Positions 11,941 to 22,847 of a stretch of DNA of 64,000 nt are shown one piece after another. Made by a program: the position numbers and the translations under genes. Location of the stretch: assembly GCA_001311565.1 (NCBI GenBank), contig BBBM01000009.1:19559-83558 (forward strand), in the 5' to 3' direction. The DNA is from Desulfothermus okinawensis JCM 13304. Lineage in GTDB: Bacteria > Desulfobacterota > Desulfovibrionia > Desulfovibrionales > Desulfothermaceae. The notes beneath the pieces are model-generated. The model saw only the letters and a list, made by a program, of their open reading frames with translations. It was not told the DNA's origin and ran no database searches. Every line of letters begins with the position of its first letter. Within the stretch, counting starts at the first letter, position 1.

Positions 11941-12420
11941 ATGTGGAAAAGACGGTTATTAATAGGTAGTATTCTTTTTGCAGGAATTGTGATTGCAATT
12001 TTCTATTTTGAAAACAATAAAGTAATTAGAAAAACATATTCATTAAAGCCTCCTAAGATAACTGATGTAGGTCCAACCGCTCAAGATATTGACATTAGTA
12101 GAAAGATAGGAAAATATATAGTTCATGTTAAAGCAAAAAAAGATTTTTTTTTAAAAGAAAAAAATATCCTTATGTTTAAAACCAATCTCATGAAAGTGAT
12201 TGTTGCCAGGGACGTTAAATTAACCATTTTAAAAGATAGTAAAGAAGAATTTGTTTTTAAGAAAAAGAAAGTTACACTCAAACCCGACTTAGGTTACATA
12301 GCTATCCCTTATCCAGTAGTTGTTTTTCCTGGAGATTTTAAACAACCCTATAAAGTGGTTGTAGACTTTAAAAGATCAAAAATTACATTGTACTATAAAA
12401 ATTTTAAAAAAAAGAGTTAA
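11941..12420 (+). CDS. Small membrane-anchored protein of unknown function
   Basis: Unbroken 159-codon gene. Residues about 4-24 form a single N-terminal membrane helix (LLIGSILFAGIVIAIFYF) with positive residues before it, so the rest is probably periplasmic. The body is Lys-rich with alternating hydrophobic beta-like strands (YIVHVKAKKDFFL, LGYIAIPYPVVVF) and no cysteine. I cannot assign a family. It sits between two surface lipoproteins, after a terminator, and 33 bases before the clostripain-like gene, so it may be co-transcribed with the latter. A helper of the secreted proteins is possible but only inferred. Confidence 0.6.
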   Translation: MWKRRLLIGSILFAGIVIAIFYFENNKVIRKTYSLKPPKITDVGPTAQDIDISRKIGKYIVHVKAKKDFFLKEKNILMFKTNLMKVIVARDVKLTILKDSKEEFVFKKKKVTLKPDLGYIAIPYPVVVFPGDFKQPYKVVVDFKRSKITLYYKNFKKKS

Positions 12421-12453
12421 ATTAAATAGTTTTTTATATTTAAGGACAAATAT

Positions 12454-14009
12454 ATGCAAAAATATTTTCAAAGAGTAATTATGATTTTGTCTTTATGTGT
12501 ATTTTTATCTATTTTTTCATGTAATGGAGGAGGTGGTGGGGATAGTAAAGAACAAATCTCTTTTAAATTGAACTCCTACGAAGTAAGCCCATCTCAAATA
12601 TCACGTTCCAGTAATGATTATGTGGTATTTACCTGGAAAGTAAACTCCAATCATTTACCATATTATATGGATATTTATGTTTCTGATGATGATAAAATTG
12701 ATGATTCTGACACCAGAATAATTCACTACAGAACAGATAAATTAGATGATAGTTATATTCTTCCCTCACAGAATCTATCAAGTGTATTGGGTGGCCCACA
12801 TTTTATAATATTTGATGCTTATTATAATGACGTACACAGCATAAAGTATGTTTCCAATGTTATTTTTAAAACAAAATGGACGGTTATTGTTTACATGGAT
12901 GGAGATAATAGTCTTTGCACGGAGATTGATAATGATCTAAATGAAATATCCAAAATAGGCTCATCAAAAGATGTTAATGTAGTAGTTCAGACTGATTCAA
13001 ATTCAGACACAACAAAAAGGTATTTTATATTGCAAAATGAGAATCGATTATTAGCTGATCTTGGTGAATTAAATATGGCAGAACCAGATACATTAATAGA
13101 TTTTGTTACCTGGGCAGTGGATAATTATCCAGCAGAACATTATCTACTTGTATTATGGGATCATGGTACAGGATTTAAGAGTATTCGTGCAAAAAGAGAT
13201 ATATTTGAAGACGACACTTCAAATGGAGTGGCCATGAGCATACCAGATCTGGGATATTCCCTTGCAAAGATAAAGGAACACATTGGGAAAAAAAATAGAT
13301 ATAGTTGGTATGGATGCGTGTCTAATGGGCATGGTGGAAATAGCCTATGAAATTAAAGATTATGCTGATTTTATGGTGGCCTCAGAAAATACTGAGCCGT
13401 TTGCTGGATGGCCCTATGATGCTATTTTGTCCTATTTAATTAAAGATAAAGAAGGCAATATAACTTCTTATGATCTCAGTAAAAAAAATAGTAGAACTTT
13501 TTGTCTCCTCTTATACTTCAAGTGATGAAGCAACCCTGTCAGCAATTGACCTATCTAAGATGGACTCTCTGATCGACTCACTAAGTGATTTTACTGGGGA
13601 TTTAATTAATGGAGTCCAGGGGGATCCGGCCTTGAAGAATGCCCTGAAGACTACCATATATAATGGTGTTCAAAAGTTTGATGATGGAGGCGATGAATTT
13701 GGGATTGATTTAAATGATTCCTATGTGGATTTATACCATCTTATTTACTTGATTCAAGACTCTTTTCCCTCTTATTTCACCAAGGCACAGGATGTACTCT
13801 CTGCGATCCAGAATGCTATGATATCATCTGGTGTATCAACAGATTCGGAAGATTCAAATCCCCCTTCTATTCTTGGCAATGTACATGGTTTAAGTATATG
13901 GTATCCAGATCCAGAAAATTGGGATGCAGATAATCTGGAGTATCTTCAGTTACAGTTTACATTAGATACTAGATGGGACACACTTATTACCACCATATGG
14001 GATTTATAA
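12454..14009 (+). CDS. Clostripain-family (peptidase C11) lipoprotein, frame broken twice
   Basis: Probable surface cysteine protease. A lipobox (LSIFSC, Cys near residue 23) and a poly-Gly linker lead into a beta-rich spacer, then the C11 caspase-like fold: WTVIVYMDGDNSL, the catalytic His in LLVLWDHGTGF and the catalytic Cys in DIVGMDACLMGMVEIAYE, with ENTEPFAGWPYDAIL after it. About 518 residues. Extra A at about 13287-13294 and at about 13482-13489; correcting them joins the His and Cys parts. C11 enzymes prefer Arg or Lys at P1, which is family knowledge, not seen here. Followed by a terminator hairpin. It is probably paired in function with the giant lipoprotein upstream. Confidence 0.85.
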
Positions 14010-14036
14010 TAATCTGGGCAATGAGATTATCTTTTT
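14009..14036 (+). terminator. Rho-independent terminator after the clostripain-like gene
   Basis: ATAATCT and AGATTAT form a 7-base stem with an 8-base loop, followed by CTTTTT. It overlaps the stop codon region of the protease gene and separates it from the convergent PEBP gene. Confidence 0.65.
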
Positions 14037-14091
14037 CACAGGCCAATATTATTACCCTTGAATAAGCAAAAAAAACCGAGATGGGTGCTTG

Positions 14092-14631
14092 TTATTTTTG
14101 TTCAAAATATCCAGTATAGCTTGTCTTATTCAGCACGTGGGGAGATATGGCCTTTAATAGCTCTTCATACGTTGGATTTTCTCTCACCTTTATTTCTTTT
14201 ACATCAAGGGCATATATAGTGGTTACATAGGGGTGTTTTCCTGTACCCCTTGGGGGTTGTGGCCCACCATATCCCCTAAATCCAAAAGAATTTATGAGTT
14301 CTTTGCATGTTGAGCAACTGTTAGATAGAGAAAAGCCTTCTTTAAGGGATGTTAAATTTGAAGGTATGTCTATGACTGCCCAATGGAGCCAGTTTCTTGC
14401 AACTGGATGGGGATCTACCATGATAAGTACAAAAGATTTGGTTTCTGATGGTGCATTTTCCCAGGTGAACTCAGGGGATATGTTCTCACCACCTATGGTC
14501 TTCATTACATATTTTTTTTGGCATAAGGCTTGATCTGGATAAGAGTTACTTTTGAGTATCATATGATTACCTCCTAAAGCACTAATGGTGCCTAAAAATA
14601 TAAATATAAAAACATAAATTAGCTTCTTCAT
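14092..14631 (-). CDS. YbhB/YbcL family (PEBP, Raf-kinase-inhibitor-like) exported protein
   Basis: Unbroken 179-codon gene. An N-terminal signal peptide (LIYVFIFIFLGTISALG) directs it to the periplasm. The phosphatidylethanolamine-binding protein fold is clear from ISPEFTWENAP, FVLIMVDPHPV, WLHWAVIDIP and YGGPQPPRGTGKHPY, which line the anion-binding pocket. Bacterial members have no settled function. Its ATG overlaps the stop of rpe (ATGA, 14628-14631), so the two are translationally coupled and probably co-transcribed. No metal or lipid specificity can be read from the sequence. Confidence 0.9.
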   Translation of the reverse strand: MKKLIYVFIFIFLGTISALGGNHMILKSNSYPDQALCQKKYVMKTIGGENISPEFTWENAPSETKSFVLIMVDPHPVARNWLHWAVIDIPSNLTSLKEGFSLSNSCSTCKELINSFGFRGYGGPQPPRGTGKHPYVTTIYALDVKEIKVRENPTYEELLKAISPHVLNKTSYTGYFEQK

Positions 14632-15341
14632 CTATCATCTTCCAGGTATAAGTAGTCATTAAATTTTTTTATTTTTTTAGAAATCGCATCTAAAAACTCT
14701 TTGTGTCTTTTGTCATAAGGGGGATAATTGAAAAATGCAGAGCCTGATACTAAGACATTAGCCCCGGCATTAACTAGATCTTTAGCATTATCTAAACTAA
14801 CTCCTCCATCTACCTGTATTAAGGTGTCCAATCCCTCACAATCTATCATCTGTCTTATTTCCTTCACCTTTTTTTACTGTATATGGGATAAATTTCTGTC
14901 CACCAAATCCAGGGTTTACGCTCATTATAAGGACCATGTATAGTTTTGGCAATATGTATTTTATTATTTCTATTGGTGTGTGTGGATTTAAGGCCACTGC
15001 TGGTTTTACACCAAGTTCTGAAATTTGGGAAATCACAGAATCTAAGTGGATGCATGCTTCAGCATGTACGCATAGAAGATCAGCCCCTGCTTTTTTTAAA
15101 TGCCATTAAATATCTTTCAGGATTTTCAATCATTAAATGCACGTCAAAAAAAAGGGAACTTTTGGGTCTGCATTTTTTTAATAATTACCGGTCCCAGGGT
15201 GATATTGGGTACAAAGTGTCCATCCATGACATCCCAGTGGACCCATTTTATTTTTGCCTCCTCAAGACCTTTTAATTCCTTTTCAATATTTGCAAAATCA
15301 CATGAGAGAAGAGAGGGAGATAATATAAATTTAGTTTTCAT
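14628..15341 (-). CDS. rpe: Ribulose-phosphate 3-epimerase, frame broken three times
   Basis: Interconverts ribulose-5-phosphate and xylulose-5-phosphate in the pentose phosphate pathway; a TIM-barrel metalloenzyme. Motifs in order: SPSLLSCDFANI, HWDVMDGHFVPNITLGP, FDVHLMI, VNPGFGGQKFI, IQVDGGVS and GSAFF. About 236 residues. Extra bases in A/T runs at about 15145-15152, 15091-15097 and 14870-14876. ATG 15341 has AGGAG six bases upstream, better than the GTG two codons earlier. The divergent tkt starts 120 bases away, giving a head-to-head pair of pentose phosphate genes with a shared promoter region. Confidence 0.92.
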
Positions 15342-15460
15342 AATCACTCCTATAAAAAAGTTGTTGACTCTGCATACTTCTCTCTATATCCCTTAAGTTC
15401 ACAGGTCAAGATTAATAGAGTCAAAAACAATTATTTCATATAGCTTGGAGGAATATTTAA

Positions 15461-17462
15461 ATGGTTAGCAGAAGAGAACTTGCAAATGCAATTAGATTTC
15501 TTTCCATGGATGCTGTGCAAAGGGCAAATTCTGGTCATCCTGGTGCACCCATGGGCATGGCAGATATTGCAGAAGTTTTGTGGAGGGATTTTGTAAGACA
15601 CAATCCCCAAAACCCAAAGTGGCCCAATAGAGACAGGGTTGTGTTGTCAAACGGCCATGCATCAATGCTCCTATATTCTGTTTTGCATTTAACTGGATAT
15701 GACTTGACTATTGATGATATAAAAAATTTTAGGCAACTTGGGTCAAAGACACCAGGACACCCAGAATATGGTGTAACTCCAGGGGTTGAGACAACCACAG
15801 GTCCCCTTGGACAGGGTCTTGCAAATGCAGTTGGGATGGCACTGGCTGAAAAGATCCTGGCATCAACCTTTAATAAGCAGGACTTAACGATTGTGGATCA
15901 CTATACCTATGTGCTTTTAGGCGATGGCTGTCTCATGGAAGGTATTTCCCACGAGGCCTGTTCTCTTGCTGGTACATGGGGTCTTGGAAAACTCATAGCC
16001 TTATATGATGACAATTCCATTACAATAGATGGCAAAACAGATAGGTGGTTTACTGAAGACATAAAAAAAGAGGTTTGAGGCCTATGACTGGCACGTAATA
16101 TGTAATGTTGATGGCCATAACCCAGATGAGATATATGAGGCAATAGAGGAAGCAAGGCAGGAGCTCAAAAGGCCATCTCTTATTTGCTTTAAGACCCAGA
16201 TTGGCTTTGGCGCCCCTAATCTTGCTGGAAGCGAGAAGACCCATGGAGCACCTTTGGGACAGGATGAAATTGATGCGGCAAGAAAAAAATCTGGGGTGGG
16301 AATATCCCCCTTTTGAGATACCAGAGCATATATATAAGGCCTGGGATGCCAGAAAAAAAGGGCAAGGAACTGGAAAACAGATGGAACATAGAGCTAGAAA
16401 AATTTAAAAAAATTATATCCTGAAGAAGCAGAGGAATTTTTGCGGAGAATTAATGGAGATCTGCCAGAGGATTTTCATGAGTCCTTTGAAAAGTATGTGG
16501 CAGAGTTCCTGGAAGACAAGAGGGATATTGCAACCAGAAAGGCCTCTGGATTAGTTCTGGATAAGATAGCGAATAATCTTCCGGAACTAATTGGTGGTTC
16601 TGCAGACCTAAGTGGCTCAAATAATACCAAACACTCGGGATCTGTCCCCTATACCAAGGAAAATCCCCCTGCAAATTACCTCCACTATGGTGTTAGAGAA
16701 TTTGCAATGGCAGGAATAATGAATGGTCTTGCCCTTCATGGTGGTTTTATTCCATATGGAGGAACCTTTTTGGTGTTTTCAGATTACATGAGAAATGCAA
16801 TAAGGTTATCTGCCTTAATGGGACTTAAGGTCCTCTACATCTTAACCCATGACTCTATTGGGGTTGGAGAAGATGGACCAACGCACCAGCCCATTGAACA
16901 TATATCTTCTCTACGACTTATTCCCAATTTAAAGGTGTTTAGACCCTGCGACATTATAGAATGTGCAGTTGCCTACTCTCATGCCCTATTTAAAAGCAGT
17001 GGTCCTACTGCTTTTATCCTATCCAGGCAGGTATTAAAAAGACAACTTGTAAATAGGGAACAATTTGAAGGGGCAAAAAGGGGTGGATATATCCTTGTTA
17101 AGGAAAATGGCGATCTTCCAAAGGTTATTTTGCTTGCAACTGGATCTGAAGTGTCCATATGTGTGGAGGCTGCATCTCATTTGAATAAAGAAGGAATACC
17201 CACCAGGGTAGTTTCCCTTCCATGTCTGGAGGTTTTTGAAGAACAGGATAAGGTTTATAAGGAGATGGTTATTGATAAAAGGGCCTCACTTCTGGTAGCA
17301 GTGGAGGCAGGGACAACTGATATCTGGTACAAGTATATAGGAAATAAGGGATTTGTGCTTGGAATAGATGAATTTGGACAATCTGCACCAGGTAAAGTAC
17401 TTTTTGAGCACTATGGTTTTGTTGCTGAGAACATTGTAAACAAGATAAAAGAGAGAATATAA
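15461..17462 (+). CDS. tkt: Transketolase, frame broken four times
   Basis: Thiamine-diphosphate enzyme moving two-carbon units in the non-oxidative pentose phosphate pathway. N-terminal PP domain: [40 protein letters not shown] and the ThDP-binding DDNSITIDG; Pyr domain: [26 protein letters not shown] and [16 protein letters not shown]. About 665 residues. One A too many at about 16064-16070, 16284-16290, 16350-16356 and 16403-16409. The RBS TTGGAGGAA lies eight bases before ATG 15461. It is followed after four bases by the RdgC-like gene. It depends on thiamine diphosphate, which the riboswitch-controlled operon at 42-45 kb would supply. Confidence 0.94.
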
Positions 17463-17466
17463 CCCC

Positions 17467-18079
17467 ATGGGATTTTTGTCAGCATCTTTTGGTCTTACTC
17501 GGTACAAGGTAATTGGTGAATCTGATTCTGAGCTCTGGGAAAAGGTCCCAGAGCTCCTTATAAAATTTTCTTTTAATGATATTGACCATGTTATAGATGA
17601 AGTGAGCTTTGGCTGGGTCTCATTTGACAATATGTTGGACAATAAATTTCAGGCTGCATCTCCATATAAGGGGGAATATGTGTGTTTTTCTATGAGGATT
17701 GACAAGAGGAGAATTCCACCTGCGGTCTTTAAAAAAATATTATCAAATGTCCCTTGAAGAGGTTTTAGGAAACCATGACAAGGATGTAAAATATCTATCT
17801 AAAGCGAAGAAACAGGAAATAAGAGAGAATCTTAGGATAAAACTTTTGTCTAAAACCCTGCCAGTTCCATCTATAACAGATGTGGTGTGGAATTTTTCTA
17901 AAGGCATTGTATATCTTTCAACAACCAATAAATCTACAAAAGAAATCTTTGTGGATCTCTTTCAAAAGACTTTTAATTTACCTATAATCCCAATGACTTC
18001 CTATGAAATGGGAAAGGCCTTAGAAAAAGGTCTGGGTATTAATTTAGATAAATATCAAACCGATATATTTGCTGTGTAA
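17467..18079 (+). CDS. RdgC-like recombination-associated protein, frame broken once
   Basis: Resembles the short RdgC-type proteins of Desulfovibrionales; RdgC of gammaproteobacteria is a ring-shaped DNA-binding protein that restrains RecA. The start MGFLSASFGLTRYKVIGE, the segment RRIPPAVFKK and the C-terminal TTPNKSTKE-like stretch (here TTNKSTKEIFVDLFQKTF) support this. About 203 residues, much shorter than E. coli RdgC, so function may differ. One A too many at about 17731-17737 splits the frame. The start is four bases after tkt, implying co-transcription. Family assignment is moderately secure. Confidence 0.7.
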
Positions 18080-18169
18080 TTCATAAACTCCACCACTATC
18101 CTTCTATCCCACTATACCACTTCACTACTCTACAACTATACTCTCTGCTACAGTAGTTAGTTGTTTTCT

Positions 18170-18409
18170 TTAATCTTTTTTTAGATATTTATCCCTGCAT
18201 TCATATGAGCAGAAACAATAGGTCTTGTCCCCATCTCTCACCCTGATATCTGAATTTATTGATACGTATGTGCCGCACACTGGATCTTTTACCATTTCTC
18301 CTGCCTTTATTTTGTGGGAAATATCTTCTTTTACCTTATGTTTTTTTTCACCAGTGATGAGTTTATAGAGTAGGTAACCTGCGATAAAAACTATTATTAA
18401 TTTAAGCAT
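18170..18409 (-). CDS. Small membrane protein with TRASH/YHS-like metal-binding domain
   Basis: Unbroken, 79 residues. One N-terminal membrane helix (LIIVFIAGYLLYKLI) is followed by a charged linker and a compact motif DPVCGTYV ... YCFCSYECRDKYL, the arrangement of PP0621/YHS-TRASH proteins whose cysteines bind a metal. Function of the family is not settled; metal sensing or delivery at the membrane is usually proposed. It stands between the rdgC end and a repeat island, with no clear operon partner. Confidence 0.75.
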   Translation of the reverse strand: MLKLIIVFIAGYLLYKLITGEKKHKVKEDISHKIKAGEMVKDPVCGTYVSINSDIRVRDGDKTYCFCSYECRDKYLKKD

Positions 18410-18468
18410 AAGATACTCCTTGGGTAAAATTATTCATTCTGCTTATTCCATTAACTCCGAAATCTCAA

Positions 18469-18614
18469 ACTTTGCTGTGTCTGTGTATGTGATCTGTGTC
18501 TGTGTATGTGATCTGTGTATGTGGTCTGTGAACTGTGAACTGTGATCTGTGAACTGTAACTTCCACACACACATACACCTACACATACACTTTCACATAC
18601 ACATACACACACAC
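18469..18614. repeat. Low-complexity intergenic repeat island 3 (GT/CA rich, inverted copy)
   Basis: Tandem TGTGTATGTGATC and TGTGAACTG units are followed by CACACATACAC blocks. The part at about 18553-18612 is nearly the reverse complement of the GTGTGTATGT...GAAAGTTACAG block of island 1 (445-487), so the islands are related and occur in both orientations. Confidence 0.7.
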
Positions 18615-18625
18615 CACCACAAAGA

Positions 18626-19120
18626 TTATTCATATTGCCAGATCTTATTTCCCTTTAATCTGTAATTTAGTTGGTCTAAAAATGGCTTTATTTTGTCCCC
18701 ATTTGGGGTTGTTATCTCTGGTTCTATTTCCAACAGAGGTATCAATACAAAGGCCCTTTTAAACATCCTGGGGTGGGGGAGGGTGAGCTTTTCTGAATCA
18801 ATTATATGATTTTCAAAAAGGATTAAATCCAGGTCAATTATCCTGGGTCCCCATCTAACTGTCCTTTTTCTTCCCATTAGATCCTCGACCTTGAGTAATT
18901 TGTGTAAAAGGGTTATAGGTGTGAATCCATTTACCTGGACCTCAATAACCTGGTTTGCAAACCAGGGCTGATTTTTAAGTCCCTGTGGTTCTGTTAAGTA
19001 TATTGAGGATATTTTTGTTATCTTTATGTTAGGAGAATTATCCAAATGGTCTCGGGCTATATGGAGGTTTTTAGTTGGGTCCCCCATATTTGATCCAAGG
19101 GAAATATATGCAAGTTCCAT
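18626..19120 (-). CDS. folK: 2-amino-4-hydroxy-6-hydroxymethyldihydropteridine diphosphokinase
   Basis: Folate biosynthesis: transfers pyrophosphate from ATP to 6-hydroxymethyl-dihydropterin. Unbroken, about 164 residues. Diagnostic motifs are AYISLGSNMGDP, YLTEPQG, QPWFANQVIEV, the magnesium-binding GPRIIDLDLILF and the substrate-binding LPHPRMFKRAFVLIPL. ATG 19120 is preferred to the GTG one codon earlier. The Xer recombinase gene starts 23 bases away on the other strand, so both promoters must lie within or behind the neighbour's 5' region. Confidence 0.95.
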   Translation of the reverse strand: MELAYISLGSNMGDPTKNLHIARDHLDNSPNIKITKISSIYLTEPQGLKNQPWFANQVIEVQVNGFTPITLLHKLLKVEDLMGRKRTVRWGPRIIDLDLILFENHIIDSEKLTLPHPRMFKRAFVLIPLLEIEPEITTPNGDKIKPFLDQLNYRLKGNKIWQYE

Positions 19121-19143
19121 CACTTTTTCCTGGATTTAAGATA

Positions 19144-20047
19144 GATGAAAAAAAGACACACTGTTAAATCCGCTTTTAGATAGGTACATTGAACACCTTA
19201 TAGTGGTCAAGGGTTTAGCTGAAAATTCCATTTCATCCTATGAGTCTGACCTCACCACTTTCTTAGGTTTTTTAGAAGAAAAGAATATAGAACTGTCAGA
19301 TGTTGATGAGGATGTCTTGTTTTTGTTTTTTTTTAAGTTTAAAGCAAAGGGGGCTTTCGAATAAATCCCTATCCAGGATGCTCAGCTCAATTAGGGGATT
19401 TTTTTGATTTCCTTGTGGCAAACAATGATTTGTCCACCAACCCTGCAAGGTTATTTGATGGTCCCAGGTACACAAAGACCTTGCCAGAAGTATTGACCAT
19501 TGATGAGGTCTTTTCTTTAATAGATGCGCCTGATACAAATACAAAGTTTGGATTTAGAGACAGGACAATGTTGGAGATTATGTATGGTTCTGGGCTCAGG
19601 GTTTCTGAAACATCGGGTCTTGGTTTGTTTGATATAGATTTTCACGGCGGATTTTTAAAAATAACTGGAAAGGGAGATAAGCAAAGGATAGTGCCTTTGC
19701 ATATGGAAGCAATGAAACTTCTGCAAGAATACCTGGATAATATCCGCCCAAGATTTTCTCCAAAGTCGGATAATGTGTTTTTGAATAAATTTGGAAGACC
19801 AATAAGCAGGCAGGGTATCTGGAAGATAATAAAATATTACGCAAAAAAAAGCAGGGATAAGAAAAAAATATATCTCCCCACACATTAAGGCACTCCTTTG
19901 CCACTCACCTCTTGGAAGGCGGAGCTGATCTTAGGTCTGTTCAGATATTACTTGGACATTCAGATATCCAGACAACAGAGATATATACCCACATCCAGAC
20001 AACAACTATGATAAAAATGCATAAAAAAATATCATCCAAGGGCATAG
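19144..20047 (+). CDS. Tyrosine recombinase XerC/XerD family, frame broken several times
   Basis: Site-specific recombinase expected to resolve chromosome dimers at dif. After correction it reads about 299 residues: an N-terminal SAM-like domain ([18 protein letters not shown]), catalytic Arg in [10 protein letters not shown], then [33 protein letters not shown] with the catalytic Tyr, and the typical end KKYHPRA. Extra A/T at about 19148-19154, 19326-19334, 19399-19405, 19843-19850, 19862-19868 and 20017-20023. Length and C-terminus match housekeeping XerC/D rather than phage integrases, and no attachment site or mobile cargo is nearby. Which of the two paralogues it is cannot be said. Confidence 0.88.
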
Positions 20048-20051
20048 AAAA

Positions 20052-22718
20052 TATGAATCAAAGAAAAAAAAGATCAAGGCAGAAACAATTATTACATGCC
20101 ACATGAATGCTGATTTTGACTGCATTTCATCAATGGTGGCTGCGAGAAAACTCTACAAGGGTGCTGTTTTAATTTTCCCTGGGACCCAGGAAAAATCCAT
20201 GAGAAATTTTTTTTATACAAAGTGCCAGTTACCTTTTAAATTTTCATTCTATCAAGGATATAGAGCTAGATTCTGTTAAAAAGGTGGTTATTTGTGATAC
20301 AAAGCAATTGTCCCGTGTTTCCCATATAAAGCCAATTTTAGATAAGGATGATGTTCTCGTACATGTTTATGACCACCACCCAAAAACAGAGGAAGACATT
20401 AGAGCCAACAAGGAGGTTGTTAGAGAGATTGGCGCCACCACATCTATTTTGGTCTCAATAATAAGGGATAGGAACATTGATGTCACTCCTGAAGAAGCAA
20501 CAATAATGGGAATGGGGATATACGAAGACACAGGAAGCTTTTTGTTTTCATCAACAAAGCCCGAAGACTTGGAGGCTGCAGCATGGCTCAGAAAAAAAGG
20601 GAATGGACGTGGTGCTTATCTCAGATTTTATGCACAAAGACCTGGATGCAGCCCAGGTATCTCTATTGAATAATCTGCTACAGTCCTTAACAAAACACAA
20701 TATAAATGGAACCCATGTATATATGGCCACCATATCAACAGACCACTATGTAAAAGACTTTGCTGTTGTGGTCCACAAGTTGATTGAAATGGAGAATATA
20801 TCTGTCATTTTTGTAATAGCCAGAATGCAGGATAGGATCTTTGTTATAGCAAGGAGTAAACTACCCAGTGTGGATGTGGGGAAAATATGTGCATCCTTAG
20901 GAGGTGGTGGACATCCTTATGCTGCTTCAGCAACTATAAAGGACAAGACCCTCTCCCAGGTAGAAGATGAACTATTTGGGCTTTTGTATTCTTACATTAA
21001 TCCAGAGATAAAGGTGTCCTTTTTGATGTCATCTCCTCCAAGGTGTGTAACAAAAAAAAGAGACATTAGCCAGTGCTGCTCATATTATGACCCACTATGG
21101 TCTTAAAGCAGTTCCAGTTCTGGATGGAGAGGGGGGCAGGTGTGTTGGAATCCTGGAACATCAGGTTGCAGAAAAAGCCAGTTCCCACGGACTTGGGGAT
21201 TTGCCTGTATCTGAATACATGAGGACTGATTTTTCTTCTGTTACTCCAAATGACAGTCTCTATAAAGTCATGGAAATTATTATTGACCAGCGTCAGAGAC
21301 TAGTTCCTGTTATAGAAAATGATAAGGTGATTGGCGTGGTTACCAGGACAGATCTAATAAATTGGATGGTAGAGGAACCCGCAAGAATACCTGAAGCATT
21401 TTTACCTGAAAGAAGGCAGGAAAAGAATATAAGATCCCTTATGAAAAATAGACTTCCTGATAACATATTTAATATTTTAAAAAGGTCTGGGGAGCTGGGA
21501 GATAGGCTGGGATACAAGGTATATGCAGTTGGTGGTTTTGTAAGGGACATACTTTTGTTGCGACCCAATTTGGATATTGATTTAGTTGTTGAGGGGAATG
21601 GTATCAAATTTGCGGCAAAATTGGCCAGGGACATGGGTGGGAGAATAAGGGCCCATAAGAAGTTTCAAACTGCAGTGGTAATTTTACCAGATGGACAGAA
21701 GATAGACGTGGCCACAGCTAGATTGGAATATTACGAGCATCCAGCAGCCCTTCCAACGGTGGAACTATCATCCATTAAATTGGATCTGTTCAGGAGAGAT
21801 TTTACAATCAATGCCCTTGCCATAGAACTAAATCCTGAGAACTTTGGGAAGCTGGTAGACTTTTTTTGGAGGACAAAAGGACATAAAAGACAAAAAGATA
21901 AGGGTCCTACACTCACTTAGTTTTATAGAAGATCCAACAAGGATACTTCGTGCCCTTAGATTTGAGAAGAGGTACAATTTTACATTAGGTGTACAAACTG
22001 AACGGTTAATAAAAAAATGCCTTAAAGCTGGATATGCTAGATAAGTTATCTGGGAGTAGGATTTTTCATGAGTTAAAGTTAATACTTGAAGAAGAAGATC
22101 CCCTTCCCTGTATAAAGAGGATGGAATCCTTTGATATTTTATATAAGATTCATCCTGTGTTAAAGTTAAATAATAAGAAGATTGAGGTGTTGGAAGGAGT
22201 TAAAAAGGTTTTAGACTGGTATGGCCTCCTATACACTTCACCAACGCCTAGGAGGTGGGTGGTCTTTTTTTCTGGGACTCACATATGAGTCCAGTACTGC
22301 TGAGATTAGCTCTGTTGCTAGCAGATTGAATTTATCTAAGACTCAACTAGAGCAACTAATTGGAGTTGTAGAGCAATTGAGAGTAGTTAACCACAAACTC
22401 TATGAATATCAAAAACAAGATGGGCCACTGAGTGAGTTGTATTTTATTCTGTCCCCTGTACCTGTTGAAGGGATTTTGTTTTTAATGGCATCCAGTAAAT
22501 TAGAGAAGGTGAGAAAGATTATTTCATTGTATTTGAGTAAGTTAAAGGATGTTACAATAGATATCACTGGATATGACTTAAAAGATATGGGAATACCCCC
22601 AGGGCCCAGGTACGGATATATTTTAAAGGAAGTACTTAGGGCTAAGATAGATGGAAAGGCACCGCACAGGGATGCTCAGCTTGATTTGGTGAGAAAATTA
22701 GTTGAAAAAATAACCTAA
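20052..22718 (+). CDS. DHH/CBS/CCA fusion: tRNA nucleotidyltransferase with N-terminal DHH phosphoesterase, frame broken
   Basis: About 885 residues in three blocks. First a DHH/DHHA1 phosphoesterase ([33 protein letters not shown]); then two CBS domains ([29 protein letters not shown]); then a class II poly(A)/CCA polymerase head ([12 protein letters not shown] and DIDLVVEG with its metal-binding Asp pair, [11 protein letters not shown]) and helical body. This architecture is known in deltaproteobacteria and related groups, where the polymerase part acts as an A-adding or CCA-adding enzyme. Shifts at about 20066, 20208, 20593, 21052, 21863, 22011 and 22263 are A/T excesses except that the first needs a net minus one; the start is therefore less sure than the rest. 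Starts four bases after the Xer gene. Confidence 0.88.
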
Positions 22719-22847
22719 ATGGGGTACCAGGTGCCTGTTTTTGACCTAAATAAAGTTGCATTTTTAGGGAATTCTTAGTATTACCCAGATTAGTCTGCTC
22801 CATTATTGTTTAGCTGTATTTTAAAATAATAAAAGGGAGGTAGTGTT

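Noticed and set aside
18080..18169. CT-rich stretch after rdgC as a structured RNA
   Set aside because: Low-complexity pyrimidine-rich sequence (CCACTATCC, CCACTTCACTACTC) with no stable pairing.
18469..18614. TGTGATC/TGTGAAC repeats as a CRISPR or a CRP-site cluster
   Set aside because: No unique spacers and no flanking cas genes; repeat units are degenerate and shared with other islands.
19144..20047. Tyrosine recombinase as a phage or integrative-element integrase
   Set aside because: Length, motifs and the KKYHPRA end are those of housekeeping XerC/D, and no attachment site, tRNA or cargo is near.
22719..22847. Riboswitch or terminator between the CCA-adding fusion and the ABC binding protein
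   Set aside because: Only a short GGTACC/CAGGTGCCTG element is seen; no convincing stem with a T tail or known aptamer.
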